Source: Sycon ciliatum
Taxonomy: Eukaryota > Porifera > Calcarea > Leucosolenida > Sycettidae
Length of the DNA stretch: 64,000 bases
Assembly: GCF_964019385.1 (NCBI RefSeq)
Contig: NC_088645.1
Coordinates: 18,683,180 to 18,747,179, forward strand
Direction: 5' to 3'
A program made the translations under genes and the position numbers. This document shows positions 1 through 10,646 of this stretch, in pieces; position 1 is the stretch's first letter, and every line of letters begins with the position of its first letter. Under the pieces are notes generated by a model. That model did no database searches and was not told where the DNA came from. It was given only the letters and a program-made list of their open reading frames with translations.

Positions 1-512
1 TAACGTACCTAAATAATTTTGGCAATCGTGTTGAACCGAAGGACCGATTGGCCGTTCCTGGACACTTCTGTTACTGTACCTTGACCACATGGTAATATCG
101 CTATAATGATATGGATTTGCTGATCATGGAGTATGGTTTGAGGTGACTGTATGGCCTTACAGTCAATCATTGGGAACAAGCTGTTGAGCCTGGTAGGTCA
201 AACAAGATGCATCTTGTGACTAATTGTGACTAAACGGGATGTGTGCAGAGTGTGCAGCTAACCATGCTTGAATAAACAGTACAATGAATGTGTCAGTTGT
301 CACCAGCTGCATGTACGACAGGACACCATGCAATACAGAGTACGTGTACGCCCTGCGTCCTCAGAGCGCCAAAACCGGAGATCAACTGATCCATGTGGAA
401 CAACCTGAATTTTGATTGCAACCCCCGAGCCATATTGTGGTGTTGGGCATGGTGCTATGTAACTGTGCAGAGTCGGTTCATTGCAAATGCGTTGACAAAT
501 AATAGTCTTGAT
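1..512. repeat. Segmental duplicate of 34132-34650
   Basis: This stretch aligns nearly base for base with 34132-34650, including the shared start TAACGTACCTAAATAATTT. A third, more diverged version is recognisable around 18850-19150. No coding signal is convincing. The match ends at 'ATTCCCGTAGCTA', where this copy runs into a Helitron-like sequence and the other into a partial MITE. Confidence 0.8.
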
Positions 513-1210
513 TCCCGTAGCTACTAGTATGCAAAATACGTTATCCCGTACCTGTCCCGTACTGTACCATAAACCACAGCTGGCTACAATATTCAAATAG
601 GGATTTCAAATGCTAGATCATAACGTGAAGCAACTTGGAAGAATGAGTACAGTCAACTTCGTTTAAAACGACACTCGGCAGGGCATCAATAAGGCGTCCT
701 TATTCGCGAAGTGTCGTTATACCCGAGGTCTCATTATGTATTACAGTGGGATGGGACTTTACTCTGCACGCGATCTGAGCATGCAAATTCTGTCGTTATT
801 CGCGAATTGTCGTTATATCCGTAGTCGCTATTAGCGAAGTTTACTGTATGTATCCGCAGTGTATGGGGGAATGCATACAGGGATATAGTGCGGAATCGAA
901 TCCCAGATTATGTCGTGAGAAAACAAACAGGAGAAATGAAATATTCATAACATCCCATTGCTTTTTGCCTGGGTCATCAAGGTGGTAGACGGTGTCGTAT
1001 TACCCTCGAATGCAAAGAGAAAGTTTATTTCTTTCGCTCAGGGCCCTACGCTATGCTTTTTTGCCTACATTGTAGCTCATCATGCATGTTATTCAAACAG
1101 ATGGAAACCTTTTGCCATACAATGATGTAGCCGATCAGTTCGTTGTGGTATGGTTGGGTATTGTAGCCGTAAAGGCATAGCGTAGTGCTCTGAGCTTCCA
1201 AGCTCTCTCG
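513..1210 (+). mobile_element. Short Helitron-like element (non-autonomous)
   Basis: It starts with the TTCCCGTAGCTA terminus and ends with GAGCTTCCAAGCTCTCTCG, the same two termini as the 3.46-kb block at 8637-12091. The 3' end carries the small hairpin GAGCTT-CC-AAGCTC. A separate MITE sits inside at 650-846. No empty site for this copy is visible, so the pairing of the two ends is inferred. Confidence 0.4.
650..846. mobile_element. MITE, pogo/Tigger-like, TA target duplication
   Basis: The ends are inverted (CAGTCAACTTCG at the left, CAGTAAACTTCG as the complement of the right) and flanked by TA on both sides. Internal blocks with 'CGTTAT(A)' and 'TTCGCGAA' occur near both ends. The 197-bp size and lack of coding sequence fit a non-autonomous Tc1/mariner-superfamily element of pogo type. 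Confidence 0.65.
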
Positions 1211-2760
1211 TTTCAGGATAACCCAAACTCCTGATGCCTATCTAGGGAATCTCCTATTAATTTTTTGTGTATGGACAATAGGAAAAGAGAAAGTGTGAAA
1301 AGTGAATTCGGATGTGACAGAAGTGTTGACGAATCTAATTCAGGTCAAACAGCTATTCACTGGTATACTGTTCTACTTGCAAAAGGGTTTCAAATACACA
1401 ACCAGAGCCCCCCCCCCATCCCCACAAATAGTAGGTACTCTACGGGGCGAGTAGGAGCCTATACACAGAGTAAAGAGAGGAGTAGAGCACACTGTATTAT
1501 GGTATTGGTGGAGCTCTGGGATTTGCTACGTCCTGAAGTTGATACTCTACAGTCTGTTTCAAAAAGATTAGCAATCAAGTTTGGGTCTTAAAAAGTATGA
1601 AGATAAGGGAAATTTGGACAACAAAGTACATAAAACGGCTTGTTAGGACACGGCAAATTGTTCTGTGAAGGTTTCGGAACAATTGAACCAACCATTAAGG
1701 AGTTAGTATTTCGGCCAGGTTTCTGGCCTTTTCCCATGGTTTATAATTTGCCCTGGAAGCCAGTATCGATTTGTTATCAAAACCCACGATTTATCACTTC
1801 CTTTTTGGCCTTGTGGTTATGAATGCTGTCTGCTGACCATGAAGTTGTGAGTTCAAATCCCAACAAATCTTCAAGTCAAACTTTTTTTCTTCATTTTTTC
1901 ATTGTTTTGGTGATCACGCTGGTACAAGACAAAGAAGGATTAGGTGGCTGCGCCAAACGACTTGTTGTTGGAGCTCGCGTTTCCTGCCGAACTGACTGAC
2001 ACTTGACTGGCTCACGCCATGTGAAGTTGTGAACACACACACAACACTGAAACCGTGTGAGTGAACACGGAAGTCATTGCGCTGTAGCTACGTATACGTG
2101 TTGTTGAATACACCGGCACATCGATCGATGGATTTCTTTTTGAGAATTATTTTAGTATTTGAAGATCACCAATTTATTTGAATTTAGGAGTCAACGCTAT
2201 CTTCTATCAGCTTTCACAGGCGTCTGCTTTTCTCAAAATGTCGTCGAAGTCACACGGATAGCTTTGCCACTTCAAGGCCTTGGGAATGAGTCTGTGTCGA
2301 TGCCGTTTTCGTCACATCGTGAGAGTAAATTGCATCCGCGGCAGCTCAAAGAATCTATTTGGTCACAAAACGGACGCATCCCGCTCGTCAAAATTTGCCA
2401 CACTTTCGACATGTCCTCTCTGACTCCATATCGATGCGAGGAAGAACTCGTTTGTTGTAAACCAGAGGAACATGTGCGAGTACCGACGTCAGTGAGTTGT
2501 CATTTTTCATGCTTTCGCGCGGAATATTTCTTCGAGTTCACAGTGAGTTTTTCCAGGCAGCGCTCGAGCCGTCATACGGTAAGACGGCAAACTCCCCGGG
2601 CGATCGCCAGGATTGCTAATCTTTTTGAAACTGACTATAGACAGCCGCAGCCTGCATTGGATAGTTCACAGCTTGCTCAAGTTATACCTAAAATAACTTA
2701 CCGAACACACAATATAACCCTGCTAGGCTCTTCTTTGCTGTGTTATACTGATATTTATTT
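1211..2760. other. Intergenic stretch with a tRNA-like fragment; no convincing gene
   Basis: Around 1803-1862 there is a tRNA-like piece ending in the B-box-like GAGTTCAAATCCC, probably a SINE relic. An open frame of 212 codons runs at 2159-2797 on the plus strand. It matches no family I recognise, has no start context or splice structure I can defend, and extends into duplicated sequence, so I do not call it a gene. At 1965-2030 there is a short match to the repeat family seen at 30365-30640. Confidence 0.4.
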
Positions 2761-2767
2761 ATTCATG

Positions 2768-4500
2768 GCTCTGTCCATATGCCATCAAAAACTATAGGCA
2801 TCATGCGGATCATAGGCACGTGTCCAATCTAGTATAAGTTTGTAGTTTTTCCTGTGACACGAACTAGTGAACACTCGTGAGCCCATTCTAGAAGTGTTGT
2901 GGTACATCTCCATAGAACATACCCTTATAACGCCCTCCTGAACAATGTACACGAACAGTGGACACATAAGCATAACAATGAACGGAGCGCATCCAATAAG
3001 GAGAGGCAGATGTAGACCAAGCAAACAAGTTCTCAATTTTATGATCGTATTGTAAGAGCAAATACAAATTGAAATTTCAAATATCTGGCTTGCACGTGTT
3101 GAGTTTCGGAGAGAAAAGAGCAGTACGTGGCATGTGGCCTCTGGTTTTCCTAAGTATTGTAAGAGGACAATGGAAAATGAGTCTTCCAGTTCGGTAGAGT
3201 GCTCAAATAGTTGGCTGATGATTGCCTATGGGCATGGAACTATATGACTATTACCACGAATGATGCGGGGTGCTCTGTGACGGCTGTAAGACGACTATTG
3301 CGTGAAACCTCTCATCCATACATGGTGAATGCCATATGCGAAGTAAGCAATAAAACTGACAAGTTACAACATTATCAATGCATGATTCAAAACTAATGGG
3401 GTTCAGTTGCTAGATGCATCGCAAAGGTGAGCAGCTAAAATGGTGGTAGGGTAGGTGTAAATGTCATTATATATGTCAGATTGTGACACGTTACATTGTT
3501 GCTATATACAAAGGCGGCAAGGAGACAACAGTTTAAGCAATTCGATAAAACAACTATTTGTGCCTTAATGTCCACACCCATCCATACCCACGCCCATACA
3601 CCCAAACACGCACCCACGCACACGCACAAAATTAAGGTAGCAGTGTTTGTTTACAAAATGTAGTCACATGTTTTAGTGTTCTGCATGTTGCATAGACAAT
3701 ACCTGAGGGTATTATAATCATGTTTCATTCAGTGTTGTCAATCAGTAACATTTTCCACTGACGGTAGTCACTTGAAAACGTTCTTGGAGCAAACCTTGTT
3801 ACCTTACTTTGTGTGCGTGTATGCACACGATAAAACAAGTGGGTATTTTATCGCACTCTTGCTCTAAGTGATATTTATTTGGCATCCGCGTTGGTTCCAT
3901 AAGCAGAATTCTCCGTGAGATCACATGATTTCTTGGTGATGGTGACATAAGCAGTGCTCTCGTACATGGGAAGGATGGACTGGTTGTAACCTTGCGTTGC
4001 TCCTGACGTTTCGTTGCATGGCGAGGTGCGATTTGTCACTGTTCCGTAAATGGCAATCTCTTCGCGGTTGGTATCAGGTATTGCATCTGAATTGATCTGT
4101 ACAGCTTCATAAGGTTTGGGCGATTTCTTGCTTTCCGTATGCCTCTTGGCGGATTGATACCTATGCAGTAAGAGCATTGCCAATAGGAGTCCACTTACAA
4201 CGAATGACAATGAAATGCCCACTATAGCGCCATGACTGAGTAAAGAAGACGGTTGAGACTCCCACATTGTAGTCATTGCTTGCGTTGACGCACCGTTGCG
4301 ATTGTCGTTGTCCATGTCAGTAGATGAAGTTGCTGTGTTTGGTAATCCCCTCGAGTCACTGTATCCAATGGGCCCAGTAGTGAGGTGAGTTGGACTCGAA
4401 ACTGTATCCGCTGGAAGAAAACATATCCAAGCCAGGGAAAACGCTACGCTCATCCCACTGATGCGGTATAATATTCTACGAAATAGGATGCATAGAGGTA
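2768..4500. repeat. Segmental duplication, copy A
   Basis: This block is collinear with 14833-16600 (copy B). Its first ~870 bp are also collinear with 34799-35645 (copy C). Copies A and B both include the last exon of a membrane receptor gene; copy C stops before it. An open frame at 2785-3036 (minus) is also open in the other copies, but no protein family is recognised in it. Confidence 0.85.
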
Positions 4501-5181
4501 AGCAATCAGTGGCTTGTGAGGTTTTAATTGGAAACGATCACGTTTAGGACTTTGGTTGAAGATATTTATTATTAATCGCTAGTGAATTCATCATATCATT
4601 TGTTTCAAATTCTGTGTTCAATGAAAACTTTATACCATGCGTAGACTTTTGGCATGATTTTATTGTTAAATATAATTATTGTTAAATATCGTCTGGCTAC
4701 GCAGAGGCAGTGTGCCTGAACTTGATAGAGCGCTCTTTGCCTGTTTTGAGCAGAGCGCAATTATCTGGCTATAATAATGTGCTTCGCCTTGGCATCGCCT
4801 TCGGCATATCCCACAGCGAGCCAACTTTTGTGTGTTACTTGTACATATCTCAATAGCAAATCAGGTAGAGGTATTGCGGGCTAAAAACAAGCTTGATGGT
4901 AACTTTACTCTTACTTGACATTGCTTTGGAGGTTGTAACAATCCCTTTGCCGATAGTTTCCAGGGCTGCGGTGGTTTGAACGGTCGATTGTGTTGTGGTT
5001 AAAGCAATAGTTGGTCGGTTAGGATTATTCTTGCTTGCTATGGGACTGTGTTTAGAGGTTGTGGGCACAGATCTGGATGCTGTGGCCATACGTGTGGATG
5101 ATGTGGGACGTGGGTTGCCGCTAGTCGGAACTGGTACACTTTCAGCGGATCGCAGTGTAGTTGTTGATTCCTCCGTTATGT
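3875..5181 (-). CDS. Type I membrane receptor, locus A: stalk exon plus membrane/tail exon (partial gene)
   Basis: Two exons are supported. Exon 4915-5181 is 267 nt, phase 1 at both ends, with acceptor TTTCTTCAG and donor GTAAGAGT. It encodes a Thr/Ser/Pro-rich, probably O-glycosylated stalk. Exon 3875-4410 follows acceptor TTTTCTTCCAG and reads in the same phase to a stop. It encodes a short extracellular part, a transmembrane helix around GAIVGISLSFVVSGLLLAML, a basic stop-transfer run, and a ~110-residue tail. The tail has tyrosine motifs IYGTV, MYEST and TAYVTI; the last fits the ITSM pattern TxYxx[IV]. The last exon is a clear paralog of locus B. No signal peptide or ectodomain exon was found upstream, so the 5' end is missing, diverged or lost. 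Role (cell-surface signalling) is inferred from architecture only. Confidence 0.6.
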
Positions 5182-5199
5182 CTGAAGAAATACCATACA

Positions 5200-6680
5200 A
5201 GCAACAATGTGACGTGTTCAAATGTAGTTGTATATCTCGCGAAACATTTTCAGTTGCAAATATGGCATCTGGTGTGTTCTTCATTGTCGTTTCTTTTCCT
5301 GACTTCTTCAGTCAGTTTTGAGTTTCGCCAGTGTCCCTGCCCTACCACATTCATTTCTGTGCATCTTATCATTGCTTCTTTATCACTTGTTGCAGTGATT
5401 TGCTTGCCATGCCAACATGACGCCTAATCGCCATTGGGGATACACACCCGTTTTTTCCCTCACAACTGCGTCCGTCGGCGTGAGGTTTTTTCCGAGTGGC
5501 TCGGTCCAGGAAAAGTATCTGACGGTCCCAAGTGATTCTGAATCATGGCCTATTTCTTCTATCCGCATGCACAACTAATCTTTTTTAGACACTTTGTTCT
5601 CATTCCTTGCTTCCATATCTCACTCGTTATCCGGTTCCCATCTGGCGGCGGCCAACTACCCTTCACTTTGTGTGTTGTCGCTGTTGCTGTCTATATCTAG
5701 GTGCCAGTATATGTGGAGCGAGAAAGCAGCATCTTTCGGCTTGTTTATCAATCAAATAATTCCACCTCCCCACATGCGCTCTATGGTCGATCTTACCTTT
5801 GTGTACAATGTTATTTATTTGTCATTGATATTGATATTGATAATTTTGTCAGTATCCACAATTTGGAATCATGTTTCTGGCGTGGTGAGGTCGGCCAGGG
5901 AGCGCAAGTGGTAGAAGTGCAATACATGCCCAATAACTACACGTTTTTGTAATTTGCCAGAATTTGAACCGCAAAACTTGAGAACTAAATTTGAAGAAAG
6001 ATAACTCAATGACATGTTATTGCATAAATAAGAGTGGCTTCTTTGAAGCCATTGTTGACCAGTTACTTAGCGATAATGCTGGGCGAGACACTCAAGAATT
6101 GCAAACAGAGAAGATCTCGAAGTAAATTAAAATGGCGTTTCTAACACGATAGTATACATAATAGGTTCTGGTTGAAAACCATGTATACGTATGGCTTGCA
6201 CCTTGAGGATGAAGGCCTTTAAGGCCTTGTAGGCCTTGGTTCGAGTCGTGTTGGGTTCCGTAAATAAGTTCTTCACATTTCCAAACTCACTCTTTCTTTC
6301 AAGCTATACGAACTGATGGCTCCAATTCAGCATCGTACCTATGGACTTCAAGGGCAGAATAGCACGGTCACACTCCTATGCATAAAATATGCATAACTTG
6401 AAAGGACTATTTAAACAAGCGACGGCTCGTCAATGATGTCACGCTCTTCCGCAAACATATACATAATAAGCGCTTGCGACCGAATGGATCAGAGCAGTGC
6501 ATAGGAAATGGGAGGGCCAAGTGACTACATGGAATTGAAAGTCACAGAGCAAAGCTGCATGCATACCCATGTATTCTCACAACACCACACAAGGATAAAT
6601 GTGGTCTACCAGTGTGCTGGTTTCGATCAACTGGTGAAGCGATTGGCGAAGGCGAAGTGTCGGAGCTAAGTGTCAGGTCG
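5200..6680. other. No gene seen
   Basis: Several short open frames occur on both strands, but none carries a recognised domain or conserved splice structure. A 63-codon minus-strand frame at 5383-5574 is preceded by a possible acceptor and could be a receptor exon, but there is no donor or paralog to support it. Confidence 0.35.
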
Positions 6681-6689
6681 CTGAATGTC

Positions 6690-6830
6690 TCAGTACTCCT
6701 TGTCAGGTTTGTGCCATTTTGTCTCACTCGCTGACTGTATACGATCTGGTTACGTCGGTGGACAGTTTGTCATAACTCGTAACATTTTGTCCTTTTTCCT
6801 TTCTTCATCATTACTATTATTGGCACACAA
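6690..6830. repeat. Single end of a fold-back repeat (family of 54487-54968)
   Basis: The run ending ...GTCATAACTCGTAACATTTT matches the inverted arms of the fold-back element at 54487-54968, including the terminal TTCTTCATCAT. Only one arm is present here. Confidence 0.6.
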
Positions 6831-6913
6831 TCCGAGTTCAATATAGGATATTGATTACTAATTCTCTCAACCCGGCTAGACTTTAAAAGTATTCTTGAAT
6901 TTTGCCTTAAGTT

Positions 6914-7430
<517 letters not shown>

Positions 7431-7618
7431 ATTTAAGTCCCCAGCTCTATTCTATGTCATTCACCTTGGAACTGCTGTTGCATACCCCAAATCTGAAGAC
7501 TTGGCAACTTTACGCCTGCATCTGACTCTTGCGCTATGATACGCGTCGCCTATGATACCCCTCAGAATTTCTCACCTTACTCCCCCTTATGTTCAGGCTA
7601 CCCGTTTAGGAGCCATCA

Positions 7619-7662
7619 GTTGCCTGGCGATCGTAGTAATACGTGAAACTCAGAGTTGTGAC
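7619..7662 (+). ncRNA. Hammerhead-like motif, mutated core
   Basis: This is a second copy of the motif at 25305-25344. It has a five-pair stem I (GTTGC with GTGAC, two wobbles), stem II CGTA/TACG, GAAA, and stem III ACTC/GAGT with a one-base loop. The invariant CTGATGA is changed to CTGGCGA, so this copy should be inactive. Confidence 0.4.
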
Positions 7663-7984
7663 AAAGCTTCCAATCTCTCTTGTAATACAGAAATGCATAT
7701 TCTGCCTGTGACTACTCACAGAGAAAGAGTGGTCGCAACTGTACATTCCGCAGGTAAATGTTCGCATGGAATTGGTGGTCGCAGCTGTATTCTGTGACCG
7801 CTCATAGGGAATTATAGTTTCCACAACAAATCTTGCAGTACGAAGCACTCTGCGAGCATCCACGAACTGTGTACTTTACACATGTACATGCATGGTGATT
7901 TGTGACTGGTCATGGGGCATTGTGACTGTTTGACTGGTCACTGGGATCGTGATTGGTCATGGGGCCTTGACTGGTCACTGAGTC

Positions 7985-8636
7985 CTACATATCTCTTCCC
8001 GATTGTTTGAGTGTGTATGACGATTCCCACTTATCTGTACTGTGTCGTGCCCGATATGTCCAGCAGGTGAAGTTCCTTGAAGCTTTTTGTTCTCGTACGC
8101 ATAAGCCAGATCTTTGCAAGCAAAAAAACATTTTGTAGTACGTTTGTTACTTTCGTGAGTCTACACTCCTCGCTCACGAGCTGTTTCCGCTTTTCACGTC
8201 CATTTGTCATACTGAACTTCTACCTTCATCTTAGTGTTCGCTTGTTATACAGACAGACTTCGTTTAACCGCACACATCCATTACCACAAATATCTGGAGA
8301 GGTGGGGGACCTGATAATCGAACACACATCCTGTATGTATGCATGGCATATGCTGTAAATAGGTAACCAACGGTTTTCTTCCGGATGGCGAGGGATCTGG
8401 ATAACAGAGGACCGTACAAGCGATGTCTGACTGCAATACATATGCAATATTTGTCACATTTTCTTGGATTTTTAATCTTTCTTTTTGGTTTGATCACATT
8501 TATTCCGTTTCTTCAAGGATAATCGCAGCTTTAAAAACGATTCTGTAAGCAGGACATTTCAATCTTCGAACAAATTGTCATGTTGCGTGACGATGTCTGC
8601 AACATTCATTTTCCATAACCATTATTAAACTTTTAT
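7985..8636. repeat. Left half of a dispersed repeat interrupted by a 3.46-kb insertion
   Basis: It matches 27285-27926. The right half continues at 12092-12395, matching 27927-28235. In the downstream copy the two halves are contiguous, which shows that 8637-12091 was inserted here. A part in inverse orientation also occurs at about 25697-25850. Confidence 0.8.
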
Positions 8637-8841
8637 TCCCGTAGCTATGCAGAAGGCGTTACTTCAGTAACGTCTGGCGCTAGCCAGGGTCCACACAGCT
8701 TTAATTCCCGTAGCTATGCAGAAGACGTTACTTCAGTAACGTCTGGCGCTAGCCAGGGTCGACACAGCTTTAATTCCCGTAGCTATGCAGAAGACGTTAC
8801 TTCAGTAACGTCTGGCGCTAGCCAGGGTCCACACAGCTTTA
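8635..8841. repeat. Three tandem 69-bp units with an internal palindrome
   Basis: Units start at about 8635, 8704 and 8773 and are almost identical. Each contains AGACGTTACT-TC-AGTAACGTCT (the first unit with one change), a 10-bp hairpin with a two-base loop. They coincide with the 5' terminus of the Helitron-like element, so the terminus itself is triplicated. Confidence 0.85.
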
Positions 8842-9149
8842 ATTTGGTATTTGTTTGTTTGTGTGTTTGTTTGTTTGTTTGTTTGTGTCACGCCTGGCGC
8901 TATCCCGTATCTGTCCCGTATCTGTCCCGTATCTGTGACTACAAAGGCTCTACAGGATTGTACATAACAGCTGTCCACAATATTTGCGGGCTCCTGTATC
9001 TGTCCCGTACCGTACCAATATTCGTTGTATTATGCATACGACTCCCTGATGTAGAGTGGGATTTGGAAAGAAATAGGGAGACGAGGAGGAAATTAAATTA
9101 GAATAGACGCCGATTAGGTGATAGGATGCGTCAGCATAAACATACTTTG

Positions 9150-9450
9150 GAAGAGAGATCCCGTCGTCTCCAAACAAAGCGTGAACGGGCGATTCAGTGC
9201 CGGTCACAGGAAACGTCGGAAGAGTGATCCCGTCGACTCCAGAACGCCCGTGATCGGTAGAGTCCGGCGGTACCAGGCAACGTCAGGACAGACATCCCGT
9301 TGAGTCCAGAACGCCCGTGATCGGCAGAGTCTAAGCCGGTCCCAGGAAACGTCAGGACAGACATCCCGTCGAGTCCAGAACGCCCGTGATCGGCAGAGTC
9401 AGCGCCGGTCCCAGTAAACGTCAGGACAGACATCCCGTCGACGCGCAGAA
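9150..9450 (+). pseudogene. Decayed tandem coding repeat, 23-codon unit (RSQETSEE-type)
   Basis: Units of about 67-69 bp (9170-9440) read on the plus strand as Arg/Gln-rich peptide repeats of the type RSQETSEE-SRRLQNARDR before frameshifts and a stop interrupt them. Better-preserved units occur at 10999-11110 and 11543-11690. Arg-rich repeats of this style occur near the N-terminus of some Helitron-type and related transposon proteins; that link is from memory and inferential. The minus-strand 79-codon frame is the shadow of the same repeat. Confidence 0.45.
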
Positions 9451-9705
9451 AAACTAAATCTGCAGCCTCTTTTGCCGTCGAACAGGATACGTATTTATAT
9501 AGGAGACCGTAAAGTTATGTAATGTCCAAATTTCCACGTGAGCAGCAGGTCACTCGCGTTGATTTTTTCGGCGTGCGAGCCAAATAACGCGAGCTGAACT
9601 TTCGCGTCGCAGACATCCCGTCGACGCGCAGAAAAACTAAATCTGCAGCCTCTTTTGCCGTCGGACAGGATACGTATTTTAGGAGACTGTAAACTTATGT
9701 AATGT
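9427..9705. repeat. Pair of ~98-bp direct repeats
   Basis: The block beginning CAGACATCCCGTCGACGCGC at 9427 recurs at 9607 with few changes, through '...GGATACGTATTT...TTATGTAATGT'. About 80 bp lie between them. Confidence 0.75.
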
Positions 9706-10615
9706 GCTCCACAGGCAACCATGCATTCGGCGTCGTCATTGGCTCAACAGGTCAATGTAGATGTATTACTACAAAAAGGCCAGAAAATCCGATTCCTGTA
9801 TTAAAATCAACTAATGTTCGCTGGCGATTTCATTTCGCTGATTTCGCCGCTTGGTACCAACCGGCCAAAGTAAATCACCAGCCAAAGTTTGTCATATAGG
9901 AAATTGATGCATGATTGAGCAATGGATGCATGTGAGAGCAAAAATACCGATCGATTTCAAATTTGACGTGAAACTGCGCGTCACGTCGGAAATAACGTGC
10001 ATCTTAACCTCTCTAATCGAGAGGTTTCTGATTTTCTCATCGGCCAAAATTTGTTGATTTACAATATAAGGAGATAAAAATTAAAGAAGGAGCAAAACAA
10101 AAGTAGATGATTATTAGAGAAACAAAAATCCGCAATAAATTCTCCAAATACTTTTGCCTGACTCATAATATTCAAACCGATTGAAACGTTTTTGCAATAC
10201 GCCAATGAACGGAAAAAGACAATTCCATCAGTTCTTATAACATGTACGATGAGCTAGGCAAAAAAGCATAAAAGCATAGCGTAGGGCCCTGAGCTTCCAA
10301 GCTCTCTCGTTTGGTATTTGTGTGTTTGTGTGTTTGTTTGTTTGTTTGTTTGTGTCACGCCTGGCGCTATCCCGTATCTGTCCCGTACTGTACCGTACCA
10401 GCAAAGACAGCTGGCCACAATATTTATGTTTGTTTGTGCCATCGACATGCCTGGCGCTATCCCATATTAATGTGCCTCCCTTTCTTTTCTCTCCCTATCT
10501 CCTTTCCCTCTCTGACAGCATCTTTCTTTTTTTTTTCCCTTTTAGCTTGCCGTGGTTGGCTATCACCTGACCTCTCATGTTTATTGGCAGTCTTCGGACG
10601 GGCCAGGAGATGTTG

Positions 10616-10646
10616 AATAAATAAATAAATAAATAAATAAATAAAT
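10616..10646 (+). repeat. (AAAT)n tract, possible LINE 3' tail
   Basis: Eight AAAT units follow '...GGCCAGGAGATGTTG'. Similar short tails follow other retroelement-like 3' ends in this window, at 52122-52140 and 60545-60575 on the other strand. Confidence 0.5.

Noticed and set aside
2159..2797. 212-codon open frame as a host gene
   Set aside because: No recognised motif, no conserved counterpart in the sister duplications beyond its last few codons, and composition like non-coding sequence around it.
3215..3260. CTGATGATTGCC...GGGCATGGAAC, present in three duplicated copies, as a hammerhead
   Set aside because: The GAAA box is GGAAC and there is no stem III. The ATAGTT/AACTAT pairing gives a simple hairpin, and the three copies are explained by segmental duplication.
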